A stretch of DNA of 64,000 nt, from positions 1,860,001 through 1,924,000 of the forward strand of contig JAAXNY010000008.1 of the NCBI GenBank assembly GCA_013420905.1, written 5' to 3'. Numbering within the stretch: position 1 is the first letter of the stretch; every line of letters begins with the position of its first letter. Both the position numbers and the translations under genes were made by a program. Of this stretch, positions 20,930 through 30,732 are shown piece by piece. The stretch is from Collybia mongolica (lineage: Eukaryota > Basidiomycota > Agaricomycetes > Agaricales > Clitocybaceae). The notes under the pieces were generated by a model that did no database searches, was not told where the DNA came from, and saw only the letters and a program-made list of their open reading frames with translations.

Positions 20930-21060
20930 ACGTCTTGCCCAATGGTTATGAATGCCAAATATATTACGTAATGTTCTTGTCTATGCGTTCGAACCCAGTT
21001 AGATGCAAGTTTTTCAGCACCATTATGTTATATTATTAATAACAAATAGTATATATAATT
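20930..21060 (+). repeat. tRNA-like (SINE-type) repeat with good A and B boxes
   Basis: TCTTGCCCAATGGTTATGAA (about 20932) and GCGTTCGAACCC (20985-20996), the latter an excellent pol III B box, are followed by TTTTT at 21010 and the A/T-rich tail ATTAATAACAAATAGTATAT. It does not fold as a standard tRNA by eye, so a tRNA-derived SINE is more likely than a tRNA gene. Confidence 0.5.
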
Positions 21061-21284
21061 TAAGTAAATAAAAATTATATTAGTAATCTGATTAGTAATA
21101 GACTGGCCGCGCAGACTCTGCAAGCTGTCCATCCATGCTAGTCCATGTGTCCACATAAAATTATGCGGATTGATGCAGACTTGGCGCGGACATAGATTCT
21201 TGTCTGGCTGATGGTCCTGCCAAATGAGTCCATGTGTCCACACGGAGTCCGCACAGGTTATGTGGCTTAGTGTAAAGACCTCCC

Positions 21285-21534
21285 TTTTTATGGGATGAAA
21301 TTCACCCCTTTTATTAGATGAAAATCATCCCATATATTTCACCCCTTATGGGATGAAATTCATTCCATTAATAGATGGTATTTTAACAGTACAACTTCAC
21401 CCTCTTAAAGGATGAAATATGTGGGATGAAATTTCATCCTATTTTCATACCCCTTAATTTCATCCACTAAACTTAGGAAAAACCCTTTTCATCCATTAAG
21501 TGGGGGAAAAACCACCCCCACCAGGTGCACAGTG
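21285..21534. repeat. Subterminal repeats, 5' end of CACTA-like element 2
   Basis: TATGGGATGAAATTCACCCC, GATGAAAATCATCCC and GGGATGAAATTCATTCC words, ending in CCATTAAGTGGGGGAAAAAC and the GGTGCACAGTG terminus. Reverse complement of 14053-14460. Confidence 0.78.
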
Positions 21535-21584
21535 TTGACAGATAGTAGTTTACTCTGGACTGACATATCACAGATGGATTGTTG

Positions 21585-22272
21585 CATCAATAGAATTACT
21601 GATATCACATTCTGTTGTTATTTGAGACATAGGCACAATGTACTGTATATAAGGTGCCCCTTCCTCTCCATGGAAGGGCACCTTTGCAATAGACTTGGGC
21701 TGGGTTCTCTACTCATAGTCAAGCCTCTAGTGCTCTATGCTCATTCCTTCCCTGCATGGTTGTTCATACTGTGTATACTGCTCCCTGTCTGAGCCTCTTG
21801 GCAACATGACCCCTTACAGAAGAGCAACAAGTTTTTGGCAAGCTCAAATGTGTGGTCATATTACATCTTCATGTTGTGTATCCATCAGGCCTTCCATGAT
21901 GTCAAGCTACTCCCTGTACTCTACAATCTAATTCTAGGACAATGCCTGACAAGTGTTCCAGAACCAAACTTATCAACAACAAAAAGTAATACAAAGTTGA
22001 ATAGACTCTGGATAGCTAGTTCTATTGCAACAACCTGATTCTAGAAATATAAAGAAAAGTTAATGAAAAAAAAAACATAAGGACTCATATCAGCCAGTAA
22101 TGGCCCTCTATCTCAAGTACCCAGTGATATTTGGCTTGGAGCTGAACTTATCTTTTATGCCAAGGATCCTGAGATTGCTGCTCAAGGAGACAGAATAGGA
22201 ATCCACTGGTATTCAGAGGTATTTTTGAAGGAAAATCCAGACATGACAAATAAGATGGAAAAAGGGTTGGTG
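21585..22272 (+). other. No gene; TATA-plus-hairpin segment at 21645-21685
   Basis: CTGTATATAAGG is immediately followed by an inverted repeat AAGGTGCCCCTTCC / GGAAGGGCACCTT (21651-21683). This resembles the TATA/R region of an LTR or a small promoter. From 22110 to 22260 a frame with WLGAELIFYAKDPEIAAQGD looks coding-like, but I cannot assign it. No complete gene or LTR pair is visible. Confidence 0.35.
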
Positions 22273-22431
22273 TAAGGGGATTGCTTGTTTGTCCACATCT
22301 AGCCATCAGGATCACTATTGTACAGCTTGCATAGCCTCACTGCTACATCTATCATCCCAACATGCACTACCTTAACCCCTTGATAGATAGTAGTTTACTT
22401 TGGACTGACATATCACAGATGGACCATTGCA
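22273..22431 (+). repeat. Paralogous empty site of CACTA-like element 2
   Basis: Matches 17150-17267 joined directly to 21535-21584: TTAACCCCTTG continues without interruption into ATAGATAGTAGTTTAC and ATATCACAGATGG. TTG is present once, at 22380-22382. It documents the pre-insertion state of the target repeat. Confidence 0.85.
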
Positions 22432-22785
22432 TTATAAGTCCTTATGTTTACATAAGTAACTTGTTCATCATCCTAGGTTTGCAGGGAAAATTCAGCATAC
22501 CCAACAAGATTCAGTGTCGTTTTTCCCACAGTTAGTAATTTTGAAGTGTTCCAAGAATTCATTAGAACATGATCAGTAAACATTTTGAAGTATATCAGTA
22601 AGACTTTGTAGTTGTGGAAATATTTTTCTAACTGTGAAAATCAAAATTAGCTGATGCATGGATTTCAAGCAAAAAAGGCAACTGCTAACATAGGCTGCAT
22701 TTAATACTATAATTTTGAGTTAATTGGTCTTTTTCCTGGAATATCTCAGGAAATAAATAATAACTGTCCACTGCATAATCATGCA
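22432..22785 (+). pseudogene. Second pogo-like transposase fragment
   Basis: About 350 bp aligned to 9656-10008 (TAAGTCCTTATGTTTACATAA, GGAAAATTCAGCATACCCAA, AACATGATCAGTAAACATTT). It lacks the LINE insertion and the N-terminal domain and contains stops. Confidence 0.5.
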
Positions 22786-24112
22786 ACAGGTGACACTGCC
22801 ACCTGCCACCATGTGGAAGCAATGATGGTTGAGGACCTGACTTGGATAATGAACTGGTCTGAGTATCAGTATTCATTGGATGCACTAGAAGCCTCACCAA
22901 AAGATGTGGATGAGCTGTTGTTGGTTGTGAAGCACAGTATAATGCAAGCTTTTGCAATAACTGGGTTCATGCTGTAGACAAGGCAAGTGATTTCATATCA
23001 GGCACACTGGCGCTCAGATCCTGATGGGGATCACTCATAATACTCAGAAACTTCAAACTGTGTGGCCTGCAGGGAGACATATAATCAAGGATTGCGAAGG
23101 CCCTGCCCTGTACTATATTCCTCATTTCAAGGTTCACCTTGAGAACCACAAGAGCTGGCAGCATAAAGCCAGGTACAATGGTCCTCTTGAAAGTATGTGG
23201 TGCAGCTTTAAAACATTAATGCTCAGCTGAATGATTTGTCCTGTAGGTAATGTCTATGACATATATAAGCAGGACATTGTGGCAATGGACATGCCTACTC
23301 ACCTTCTGAGATGGATAGCATACCTTGAACAGTGCCTCAGACATCAGCTGCAACCAGATGACTACATCTTCCCATTTTTCTCCAAGGCCAGGATTCCCCA
23401 GCCATTGACACCAATGACACACACTATAGTTCAAAGCCTCATTAGCAAGTTCACCTCTGTGGCCAGCTTGTCAAAGATCTACACAACTCACTACTTTCAG
23501 AGGGGCAGGGCTCAGTACTGCTTCACATACACACTAATTGGCAGTTGGTGGTTATTGAGCATCATTCAGTGGTGGGGAGGGTGGGCTATTGGAGAACATG
23601 TTCAAGCCTCTTTCCTGTTCTTCTTGCAATAGACAGCTGATCAATGTTTAATGAGTTGTAGGTTGATATGCTGATGAAATACCTGATAGACTCACTCCAG
23701 AGCTATGAAACTGGCCATGGAGATGCCCTCACTCCAATTCCCCATGAAGCCAACAAAAGCTTTATGGGAAAGCATGTCCTCATCCAGGCTATCTCTGTGA
23801 ATGACTTCTGCATATTCACTGATTCCATTTTGACATCCCTGAACAAGAGGGAGTCTCCACCTTGTACAAGTCAAAGTCCTTGCTCTCTACCCAATGGGTC
23901 ACCATCCTGTTTGCCACTGACTCTCAATCTGGAAGACTGCACATATAGTGATTGTGAATAAGCAGCAATAAGTAAGAAGAAAAAGATAGACAGGGTGCAT
24001 GATAAGGGAATTTGTAACAAAACCTGATCTGTCTCTGAAGCTTGAGCAGCTGAGGTCCTACTTCCCATCACCAGTGTGTTTGTTTAAGACCTTGGTTGCA
24101 GAAAGGGAGCAT
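22786..24112 (+). pseudogene. Crypton-like tyrosine recombinase remnant
   Basis: Coding traces in shifting frames read as the tyrosine recombinase (DNA breaking-rejoining) proteins common in basidiomycete genomes. Segments include HHVEAMMVEDLTWIMNWSE, ELLLVVKHSIMQAFAITGF, PHFKVHLENHKSWQ, DMPTHLLRWIAYLEQCLRHQ, then LISKFTSVASLSKIYTTHYF and WWGGWAIGEHV. The TTHYFQR segment sits where the family has an HxxR-type TTHCFRRGGAQYRF motif, so the catalytic Arg is changed to Gln. The following LMKYLIDSLQSYE would hold the nucleophilic Tyr. Several stops show it is dead. A C-terminal DNA-binding part continues after the hAT insertion at 24921. Family assignment is from memory of motifs. Confidence 0.55.
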
Positions 24113-24120
24113 GGTGGCAG
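24113..24120 (+). repeat. 8-bp target duplication, left copy
   Basis: GGTGGCAG, repeated exactly at 24913-24920 on the other side of the hAT-like element. Confidence 0.93.
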
Positions 24121-24912
24121 TAGGGGTGTACGCCGTATCTGTATTTATGGCGATACAGTAGCCATATTACGGTGGCCGTATCCGTCCCGTCGTCACCCAA
24201 GCGCACCCCTTTGATGGTATGGTGTATGGTACAGGTATCCGCCGTCCAGCCCGTCAATTGATGGCCGTTGACAGCTCGATACGGGTATATGGCCCACATG
24301 ACTTCGAAAATGTACCTTGTCGATGCATTTGCACAAAAGACTGGCATGATGATGCATTTACCTCCCCAGATGACAGAAGAAGGGTTGTAGCATCAACCCC
24401 TCTACTTTGTGTGCTGGGATTGCACTCTGTATCATGTCCTCTTCCCATTGGTGATGGATGCTTGAAGGGGAGCAACATATCAGGGCGGAGGGATATAAGA
24501 TACAACACTAAGGTTAGTTTATGGCCTGTAAACATTTGACGGGAACGGCGCGCTTCCTGCCAAATCATAAATTCAGTGCAGAGGTATGTGTTCTGATTCA
24601 CGTACCTGGTGAGATCATCAATAACAGCTGTACTCTTGCATATTACAGATATTCCGCTGCCAAAAACAGTCCCTTGAGGCAAGAAGTGCAATCACAACAC
24701 AACGAGAGGGCATACATCCAATACTCACAAAGTTATTGTAAGATCTATTAGCCGTATGCCCGTATTAGCCCGTCAATGGCCGTATTGGCACCCATACCGT
24801 GCCATCGGGCTTGCCACCGAAGGGTGTACGGTTACGGTTACGGCAAACCCGTCGCCGTCAGAACCGTAAACTATATGGCCGTATGCCGTATACGGTACGG
24901 TGTGCAGCCCTA
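24121..24912. mobile_element. Non-autonomous hAT element (792 bp, 8-bp duplication)
   Basis: The left end is TAGGGGTGTACGCCGTAT; the right end reads in reverse as TAGGGCTGCACACCGTAC. The TAGGG(G/C)TG start and exact 8-bp duplication GGTGGCAG are classic hAT features. Both subterminal zones are packed with CCGTAT/ATACGG words (24132-24260 and 24745-24900), likely transposase-binding sites. The middle has no transposase; open frames of 100-145 residues there have no recognisable domain and are probably chance. Its high CpG content stands out from the AT-rich host, which suggests a young insertion. Confidence 0.93.
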
Positions 24913-25330
24913 GGTGGCAGGCAATGAAGCAGTGGTATGAGCTGGACCTGACTCTGAAGATCATGCTGAAGGACTAGCTGGAGGAAAGGTACAAGCACAG
25001 GATGAGGAAAAAGGTCATGTTGAAGTGTTCCCACAGGAAGTGGATTGTCAATGTGTACAAGTGGTGAGCTTTGAAACAGCATCTCATTGGTTACCATGTA
25101 CTCACAATCTGACACACAAAGATTGGGTGGAAATGAGGCAGCCTTCCTGGTGGTCTACTTCACAGCCAACATGATGCAAATGTCAGAGCTCCTCAAGCAC
25201 ATCCAAGGGGATTAGGGAGGCCCCCATCGAGCAAGCAAGAATGGCACTCTGGAAGAACAAAGAAGCCATAGCCCAAGGGGCCTCAAGTCCCCAAGTCCCC
25301 ACCCAGCAAAGGAGATGACGCAGCATGAAG
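24913..25330 (+). pseudogene. Crypton-like element, C-terminal GCR1-type DNA-binding remnant
   Basis: After the hAT insertion the coding traces resume: AMKQWYELDLTLKIMLKD, a stop, LEERYKHRMRKKVMLKCSHRK, then RLGGNEAAFLVVYFTANMMQ and MSELLKHIQG. This layout (WY.., LKDW.., RxKL, then an Ala/Phe-rich helix) resembles the GCR1_C-type domain found at the C-terminus of fungal Cryptons. Stops and a frame change show decay. Together with 22786-24112 this is one broken element. Confidence 0.45.
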
Positions 25331-25860
25331 GGCATGCTCAAAACATCGGCCTCCCTAATGTTGAACCTTAGGTTGGGACTTCGTCTCATTCACTTTTACT
25401 CTAAAGCTTGTATAGTCCGTTTTTTTTTCAGAAATAATTGTTTGTTCCCCTCTATCTTATGCACACAAAGCCTGGGTTTGCTATTCCAGAAGATAATGTT
25501 CATTTTTGGTTTTAAATTTTGAATTGTTCTTTCCTTCTCCTCCCATCCCTATCTACGCGCAAAACGAAGCAGCAATCCCCCCAGCAGCTGCCCGATGACG
25601 ATGCTTCCCCAGCAGTGACGCGGCGTTGTTTGGTCGATCTCCCTGAGAACCAAACAAGCCAAACACGACCACGCCGTAAATCAACGACACTAAGTAATAT
25701 TAGCAAAATCACAATTAAATCTTAGATAAAGCCTTTATTTTTTACTTATTTTACCAGCAAAAAGGTCCTGAAAAGAAATGTGTTTTTTTTCCACCATTTC
25801 CACTTATCTATTCCTTTTGTTTATTTTGGACTGTGTCACCTGTGTACGTCGCCACTCGTG
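25331..25860. other. Transition from transposon block to gene island
   Basis: A T-rich stretch with an open frame of 68 codons (25519-25725; NCSFLLLPSLSTRKTKQQ) that has no recognisable domain or partner. No promoter or terminator can be supported. Confidence 0.35.
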
Positions 25861-25865
25861 ATGAA

Positions 25866-26259
25866 TGGTCGTGATAGCTGGGTCTCGAACGCAACTTGCA
25901 AGTCATTACTGTCCAACGTTTCGACGACTTTCGAAAGATCAATGCCTGCAAGCTACCCAAAGGATGGTCGTGACGTCGATTCCCCACCAGACACACATTG
26001 AGTGCTGGGTGAGTTTCGACGACTTCGCAGAGGGCATGAATTATAATGGTTTTGCTTAAATCGAGGTACATGGGGATCTTGTACTCTGCGACGACAAGGA
26101 CGCAAGAGTCCAACCCAAGGAAATGTCGTGTAATGTGGTATCGTTCCAGCAGACCTAGGCCATGAAAGTCGTTGAAGCCTAAAAAAAAGTTGGACAATTA
26201 ATAATACATAGATACGCACCTGCTGGTCGAATTACCTCAATATCCGCAGACAGTAACAT
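25866..26259 (-). pseudogene. Truncated 5' fragment of an alcohol acetyltransferase-like gene
   Basis: On the minus strand MLLSADIEVIRPAG (ATG at 26259-26257) is followed by a short intron with GTGCGT donor and TTTTTTTAG acceptor (about 26216-26175). The next exon has GLLERYHITRHFLGLDSCVL, a spacer, and IIHALCEVVETHPALNVCLV. This is the start of fungal acetyltransferases of the Atf/condensation-like family (GLLExxHxxRHxLGxDSCV). The HxxxD active site and the rest of the usual 450-500 residues are missing; homology ends near 25960 and repeat-type sequence follows. It is most likely a gene cut off by transposon insertion or deletion at the edge of the island. The family call is moderate. Confidence 0.42.
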
Positions 26260-26427
26260 ATGGTGCACGCCCTGTACCGTGTAAAGTTTCAAAAAATAAG
26301 TATATCTCCATACGGTTACCGCGAAGCGCCTATTGCTGCGGAGACTTGCTGAGTGATCGATTGGTGACAATCTGGTTTTGGCTCCTCCGTTCACAGCCTC
26401 CGAGCCAACAGCTTGTTCGAATTCTTA

Positions 26428-29400
26428 ATGTACAATCGACCTGATAGGCCCCTCGTAGTCAAATGCACTTTGGACAATTGGCATAAGAGAATTACATTCA
26501 CTTCGGCGCGCAATTGTACATATGACTTGTTGAGGCACAAGGTATGCCTGTTCATTGAATTCAGTATCTACACAACATAATACAATACCCACAGGTTGAA
26601 CAATGCTTTGCTCTTTCTTCTACATCGTACGCCATCAATTATAAAGATGATGATGGAGAAACAACAACCATCGCGACCGATGTAGATTTGACGGAGGCAA
26701 TTCAGTATTTCCAAGTCGGAGACGATGCCCCTTTATCCTCAGCGGCCTCCATTTTATCGGGGCGCAGTTTTGGTAGTCGCAAGGTTACATTGCGTGTGGA
26801 TATCATTGTTGACTATGATGGACCAAGCCTCTCTGACACATCTTCTCTTATCAGCCTCGAGGAGTACAGAGGCCGCAACGGAAGCCAACAATCGTTTTCG
26901 TTTGGTGCTCCATCTGTAGATGTGGATGATGATTCGATCACGGTCAGCTCACGCGACGCCGGAGGAGTAGAATCGAGCGTGTCAAGCGTGTCAGGACATC
27001 CACACCCTCAGCCCGGTAGCTCTCTCAGGAGCTCATCCAAGTCCTTGCAGACATCGTCTTGGCTTTCTGTGTCACGCCCTACAATCAACACTGCATCATC
27101 CCCTCTCGCGGGAAGAGACCTTTCCTCCAGCTTAGACCAGGAGTCATCTACTCTGGACCCTTTCTCGGATGAAAACGAACTCGCAAACGCCGATAGATAC
27201 CCCGAGGATCCTTCTGCCGTGTATGAACGCCTTAAGCTACAAGAGTTAGGGGATGACCGTTCAAGCGTTGACGCAGAATCCCTTGCAAGGAATTCTCGAG
27301 GCGCAGCATGGTTAAAAGATCAGAACGAACGAACGATACGATCAATGTTAGGAGCACTACCTGAGCCGTCTGTATCAGATAGATCGTCCCTCTCGCTCCC
27401 TCCTCAAGAACAATTTGGTGGCGATTTGGCCCTGGAAAGGGATCAACGTGGACGATACTACTACACGTACACATCAGTGGGATCATCTACTTCGCAGACA
27501 CAGGATTCTAGCTACGATGAGCGCATGAGTGGGCAATTTGACCAAATTTCTAATGGCATGAGGCCGCGGCCCTCGTCTATGCACTTGAATTGGCTCGCGG
27601 CGCAGCAGATCAATTCCAAGGATATCCGTCGCCCCAAACCTTCCATATCCGTTCCGTCCTTCCATACCCACCACTCTGATCCCTTACCATCTAGAGAACA
27701 CATATCGGTTAATGGTGGCAGCAATGTCGATAAGGAGTTACTCCAACTGTTCGAGCTTTCTGTACCCCCTACTGGGAGTCTTACTGATTGCTCTGAATGT
27801 GGAACATTGTTGGATGCTATCAGATACGTCTGCTCCACTTGTGGGGAGAAAGTGCCTGTCGAAGATACGACGTTAATCAAGGGGAAGGGGCGCGATTCAT
27901 CTCCTATTAGGAACTTTACATATCCACCTCACGGTCCTCACCACCCTTCATTTTCAACCTCACCAGTACCATCAGCATCATCTCAAACATACATAGGAAG
28001 TACCGAAACAGTTTATGACCCCTTTACACTTCGTCATAAACCACTTCCATCTGTCCCATCGAGTCTCAATCTCAGTGTCCCAGGACACCCATCCATAAAA
28101 GGGTATGAACTTTGTTCGGGATGCATCGAGTCCGCCGGAGTCCACCACGCAATTGAAGCTGCAATCGCTCCAGGTTCTTCTCCGGGAATCTCAGCACCTG
28201 CATCACCAGAGGATGCACAGGCTGCATCCCAATGGCGGAGGGCTGCTCCGAGAAAGGGGCAACTGCGCCATGCTTACAAAGAGAAGGTTTGGGGCCCCGA
28301 TGGTTGGGAGGACGTCGGTAAGTCAAGTTAGAGTTCCCTATGCTGACCATACTGAACGTGAAAGTATACTTGCAGAGCAGGACGAGATTCAGATCTCGAA
28401 ATGCTCAACCTGTGAAGCTGTTACGCCTCGGAAGCGCTACAAATGTGCATCATGTCCTAATATTAATCTCTGTCGTGCATGCTACAGGTATGTTTCCAGT
28501 TAATGGCCTTTTACTTGTCATCTCACAACAAAATAGCCAAGTTCATGAGCTGCACCCCTCTCATGCTTTCCTTGCTGTCCCAGATAGGCCCATTCGCTCT
28601 CATAGCGAACCTGACTTCATCCCTAATTCTCTCCCTGACCAAAATGATGAGCAATGTTGGTATCTTCATTGATATGGCGACACCTTCCAACTTACAATTA
28701 TCCTTTTCTTAAGCCCTTAAACATCCTGGTGTCAAGTGTGCACAGTGAGCTGACCAGTTTCGCTTGTTTGACCTCGTTGACAGTAGTTCATGTAGCTGTT
28801 TACTTGACATTGTTGGGGCTCGTTTCCATTGCGCGATATGCGACTCCGTTGATATCTGCTCGAATTGCGAATCAGCTGGTCTCCCTGGTAATCTTGACTC
28901 TGATGACGACGGACATAACTCTTCGCATATTTTAATCAAGGTATTTGTCCGGATGGTCATTATATCTTATCAAAATGAACGCTGCCGATAGATTCCGTAC
29001 CCTCTAGAAAGAACAGAGGTAAATGCTTCTCATTATCAGCCTATATATATCTAAGCCTCGCCCATCAGCTACAAACCGCCAGTCAAAGAGCACTACATCT
29101 ATGGACAGGGAGAGACGCAGCAAGCGTTGGGCTTTCTGTACCTCGGTCGAAACCAAGCTCCGTGGTATCGTCCTACACGCGTACTGTTGTAGGCTCCGGA
29201 ACCAGACACGTTCAAGGCTCCTCCGATGATCATCAATTATTTTGCAATGGCTGTAGTCATGTAAGAATTCCCACAAGTATTTCACTCGTGGCTGACGTCC
29301 CGATTCAGCCAATATTTGGAGTAAGATATCAATGCGGTAACTGTCCATCATCGCCTAGAGGGTTCAATCTAGTAAGTTCCAGCCTGAGAACGAGGTGTGG

Positions 29401-30059
29401 CCACTGCTTTTTAACACTCCTTCAGTGCAAAAACTGCGAAGGGCGCTCCTACATTTTGCATGATCCTATGCATGTGTTTTTCAAGTTTCCTCGACCTGTA
29501 CAGCGGTCGCTTGAGTCGCCATATCCAATGTTGCCGGTGCTGTAAGTAGCATAGATGGAACACCTGATACTTCTCCTTGGTTGATTTTGCATCAGGTACA
29601 AAGTGCCTGCTGGACGCCTAGTGGGCTCGGGGACGAACGGTGACCCTCGAGGTAAAAGGCATGGTTTTTATGACCTCTCCCATCTTTGACACGATTCCAA
29701 AGCCTACATGACGTCCCTCATCCACTCTTCCGCAGTCTGCGACCGCTGCATGACTTGCATCCAAGGCGAATGGTTTCGATGTGCATACTGCGCTCGGGAT
29801 CTGTGTGATGGTTGTGAAGAGGTTGATACGCATGATGACAGCCATATTTTCTTGGTTTTCAAATCCACCGTGAGCATATAACTTCAACTAGGATAGCCAA
29901 CACTTACCGCGTGTGTCTAGGTCGACATGCAAGCTTTTAAGTAAGAGCTGGTCTCTTTCCTGCATACATCATTTGACATGTTCTCGTAGGGTCTTCGCTA
30001 ATCTGGACAATCCAAATGGAAGTCCACCAGTAATACCATACCCCGTGTATCGTGTTTGA
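26428..30059 (+). CDS. PB1 and multi-ZZ zinc-finger protein (NBR1/p62-like)
   Basis: A spliced gene with about a dozen exons and introns of about 50 nt (for example 26542-26594 and 28745-28795). The N-terminal PB1 domain (residues about 8-85) starts VVKCTLDNWHKRITF and holds the acidic OPCA motif YKDDDGETTTIATDVDLTEA. PB1 domains pair proteins end to end. A Ser-rich low-complexity linker of about 350 residues follows. The C-terminal third has ZZ-type Cys clusters: CSECGTLL..CSTCGEKV..CSGC, CSTCEAV..CASCPNINLCRAC, HPGVKCAHCLLDIVGARFHC, FCNGCSH..CGNCPSSP..CKNC, and CDRCMTC..CAYCARDLCDGC. PB1 plus ZZ is the plan of selective-autophagy receptors p62 and NBR1, so cargo receptor or scaffold is the best inference; I see no FW domain. 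The start ATG precedes PB1 closely. Predicted length is about 950-1,000 residues. It ends YPVYRV-stop, 91 bp from the convergent PHF5A gene. Confidence 0.85.
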
Positions 30060-30150
30060 ATAACATCAAGTAACAGTAGTGTAATGGAGCTCTCGTATAT
30101 CGCGTGATGTAATACAAATTGTCCTGACAGGTGCTGGCTCGTAGTACGAT

Positions 30151-30732
30151 TTAACCTTTCTTGAAGCCTAGTGGGAAGTTTAGGAAATGTGAATGGATGG
30201 TTGCGATGTACCCACCTAAACGACGCCGCTCATAAAATAGGTCTGTCCTACTTGCGCCTAGATTGACGATTTTGGGACAACCATCACGGTCCTTCTCGAG
30301 CCTTGTACATTCGGCACAGTAATAAGCATCCGATATACCTAAAAATACACATAAACTGGTGGACTGTGGCGGGGGAAATAAGCTTACCAGGAGCACCGCA
30401 TATTATACATCGACCACCGTAAGTCCCGAAATTACATTCGTCGCAAATTCGCACCAAAGTTTCAGGTCTGACATACGAATCACAAACAGGACTAGAATCA
30501 GAGATTTTTAGAACAGAAAGGTGAGGACAGTGTTGAAAACGTACCACTTCCCGTCGCATTTCTCGCAGAGACGACCAATTGCTAAGCAGGTATTTTAGTA
30601 CGTCTTTGCTTCTGAGCGATATTCCGATACCTATGCCTGGTTGACGCCTGCACATGATTAGATCTAATCCAGAGAGTCAAAAGAGTGATGTATGTTATAG
30701 TAGAAACACAAACCAGGATGATGTTTTGACAT
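30151..30732 (-). CDS. PHF5A: PHF5A/Rds3, SF3b subunit of the U2 snRNP
   Basis: Splicing five exons gives 110 residues, the same length as the human and yeast-type proteins. It starts [20 protein letters not shown], continues [19 protein letters not shown], then [19 protein letters not shown] and [20 protein letters not shown], and ends RRRLGFKKG. The many Cys pairs form the zinc knot that seats PHF5A in the SF3b complex next to SF3B1, where it helps bind the intron branch point. Introns lie at about 30713-30664, 30622-30574, 30543-30492, 30388-30340 and 30216-30169. The ancestral reading is uninterrupted and all splice sites are GT-AG. The single-copy nature of this gene is assumed from its family. 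No nearby gene is functionally linked except as part of the housekeeping island. Confidence 0.95.

Larger units (their letters stand above)
17268..21534 (-). mobile_element. CACTA-like non-autonomous element 2 (4,267 bp, TTG duplication)
   Basis: The left end CACTGTGAAACTGG matches the right end of element 1 in reverse; the right end GGTGCACAGTG matches its left end. Flanked by TTG at 17265-17267 and 21535-21537. The flanking sequence rejoins to give CCTTAACCCCTTG-ACAGATAGTAG, which is almost exactly the uninterrupted sequence at 22371-22391. This empty-site comparison fixes both boundaries and the 3-bp duplication. Compared with element 1 it carries about 2.4 kb of extra sequence (18.7-21.1 kb), itself a palindrome of repeats. 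No transposase gene is seen. Confidence 0.82.

Noticed and set aside
20930..21020. Possible tRNA gene because of the strong B box
   Set aside because: No acceptor stem or anticodon arm pairs by eye, and similar copies have weaker boxes plus a shared A/T-rich tail, so a SINE-type repeat is more likely.
24254..24691. 145-codon frame inside the hAT element, considered as a transposase
   Set aside because: No hAT catalytic or dimerisation motifs; too short. The element is non-autonomous.
28745..28795. Apparent in-frame TGA in the second Cys of a ZZ finger of the PB1/ZZ gene
   Set aside because: The stop lies inside a 51-nt intron (GTGAGC donor, TTCATGTAG acceptor). Splicing restores GVKCAHCLLDIVGARFHC, so the gene is intact.
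29004..29351. Frame conflict in the fourth part of the PB1/ZZ gene suggesting a frameshift
   Set aside because: Using the acceptor ending CATCAG before CTACAAACC puts the exon in frame with SSVVSSYTRTVVGSG and FCNGCSH, so no frameshift is needed.
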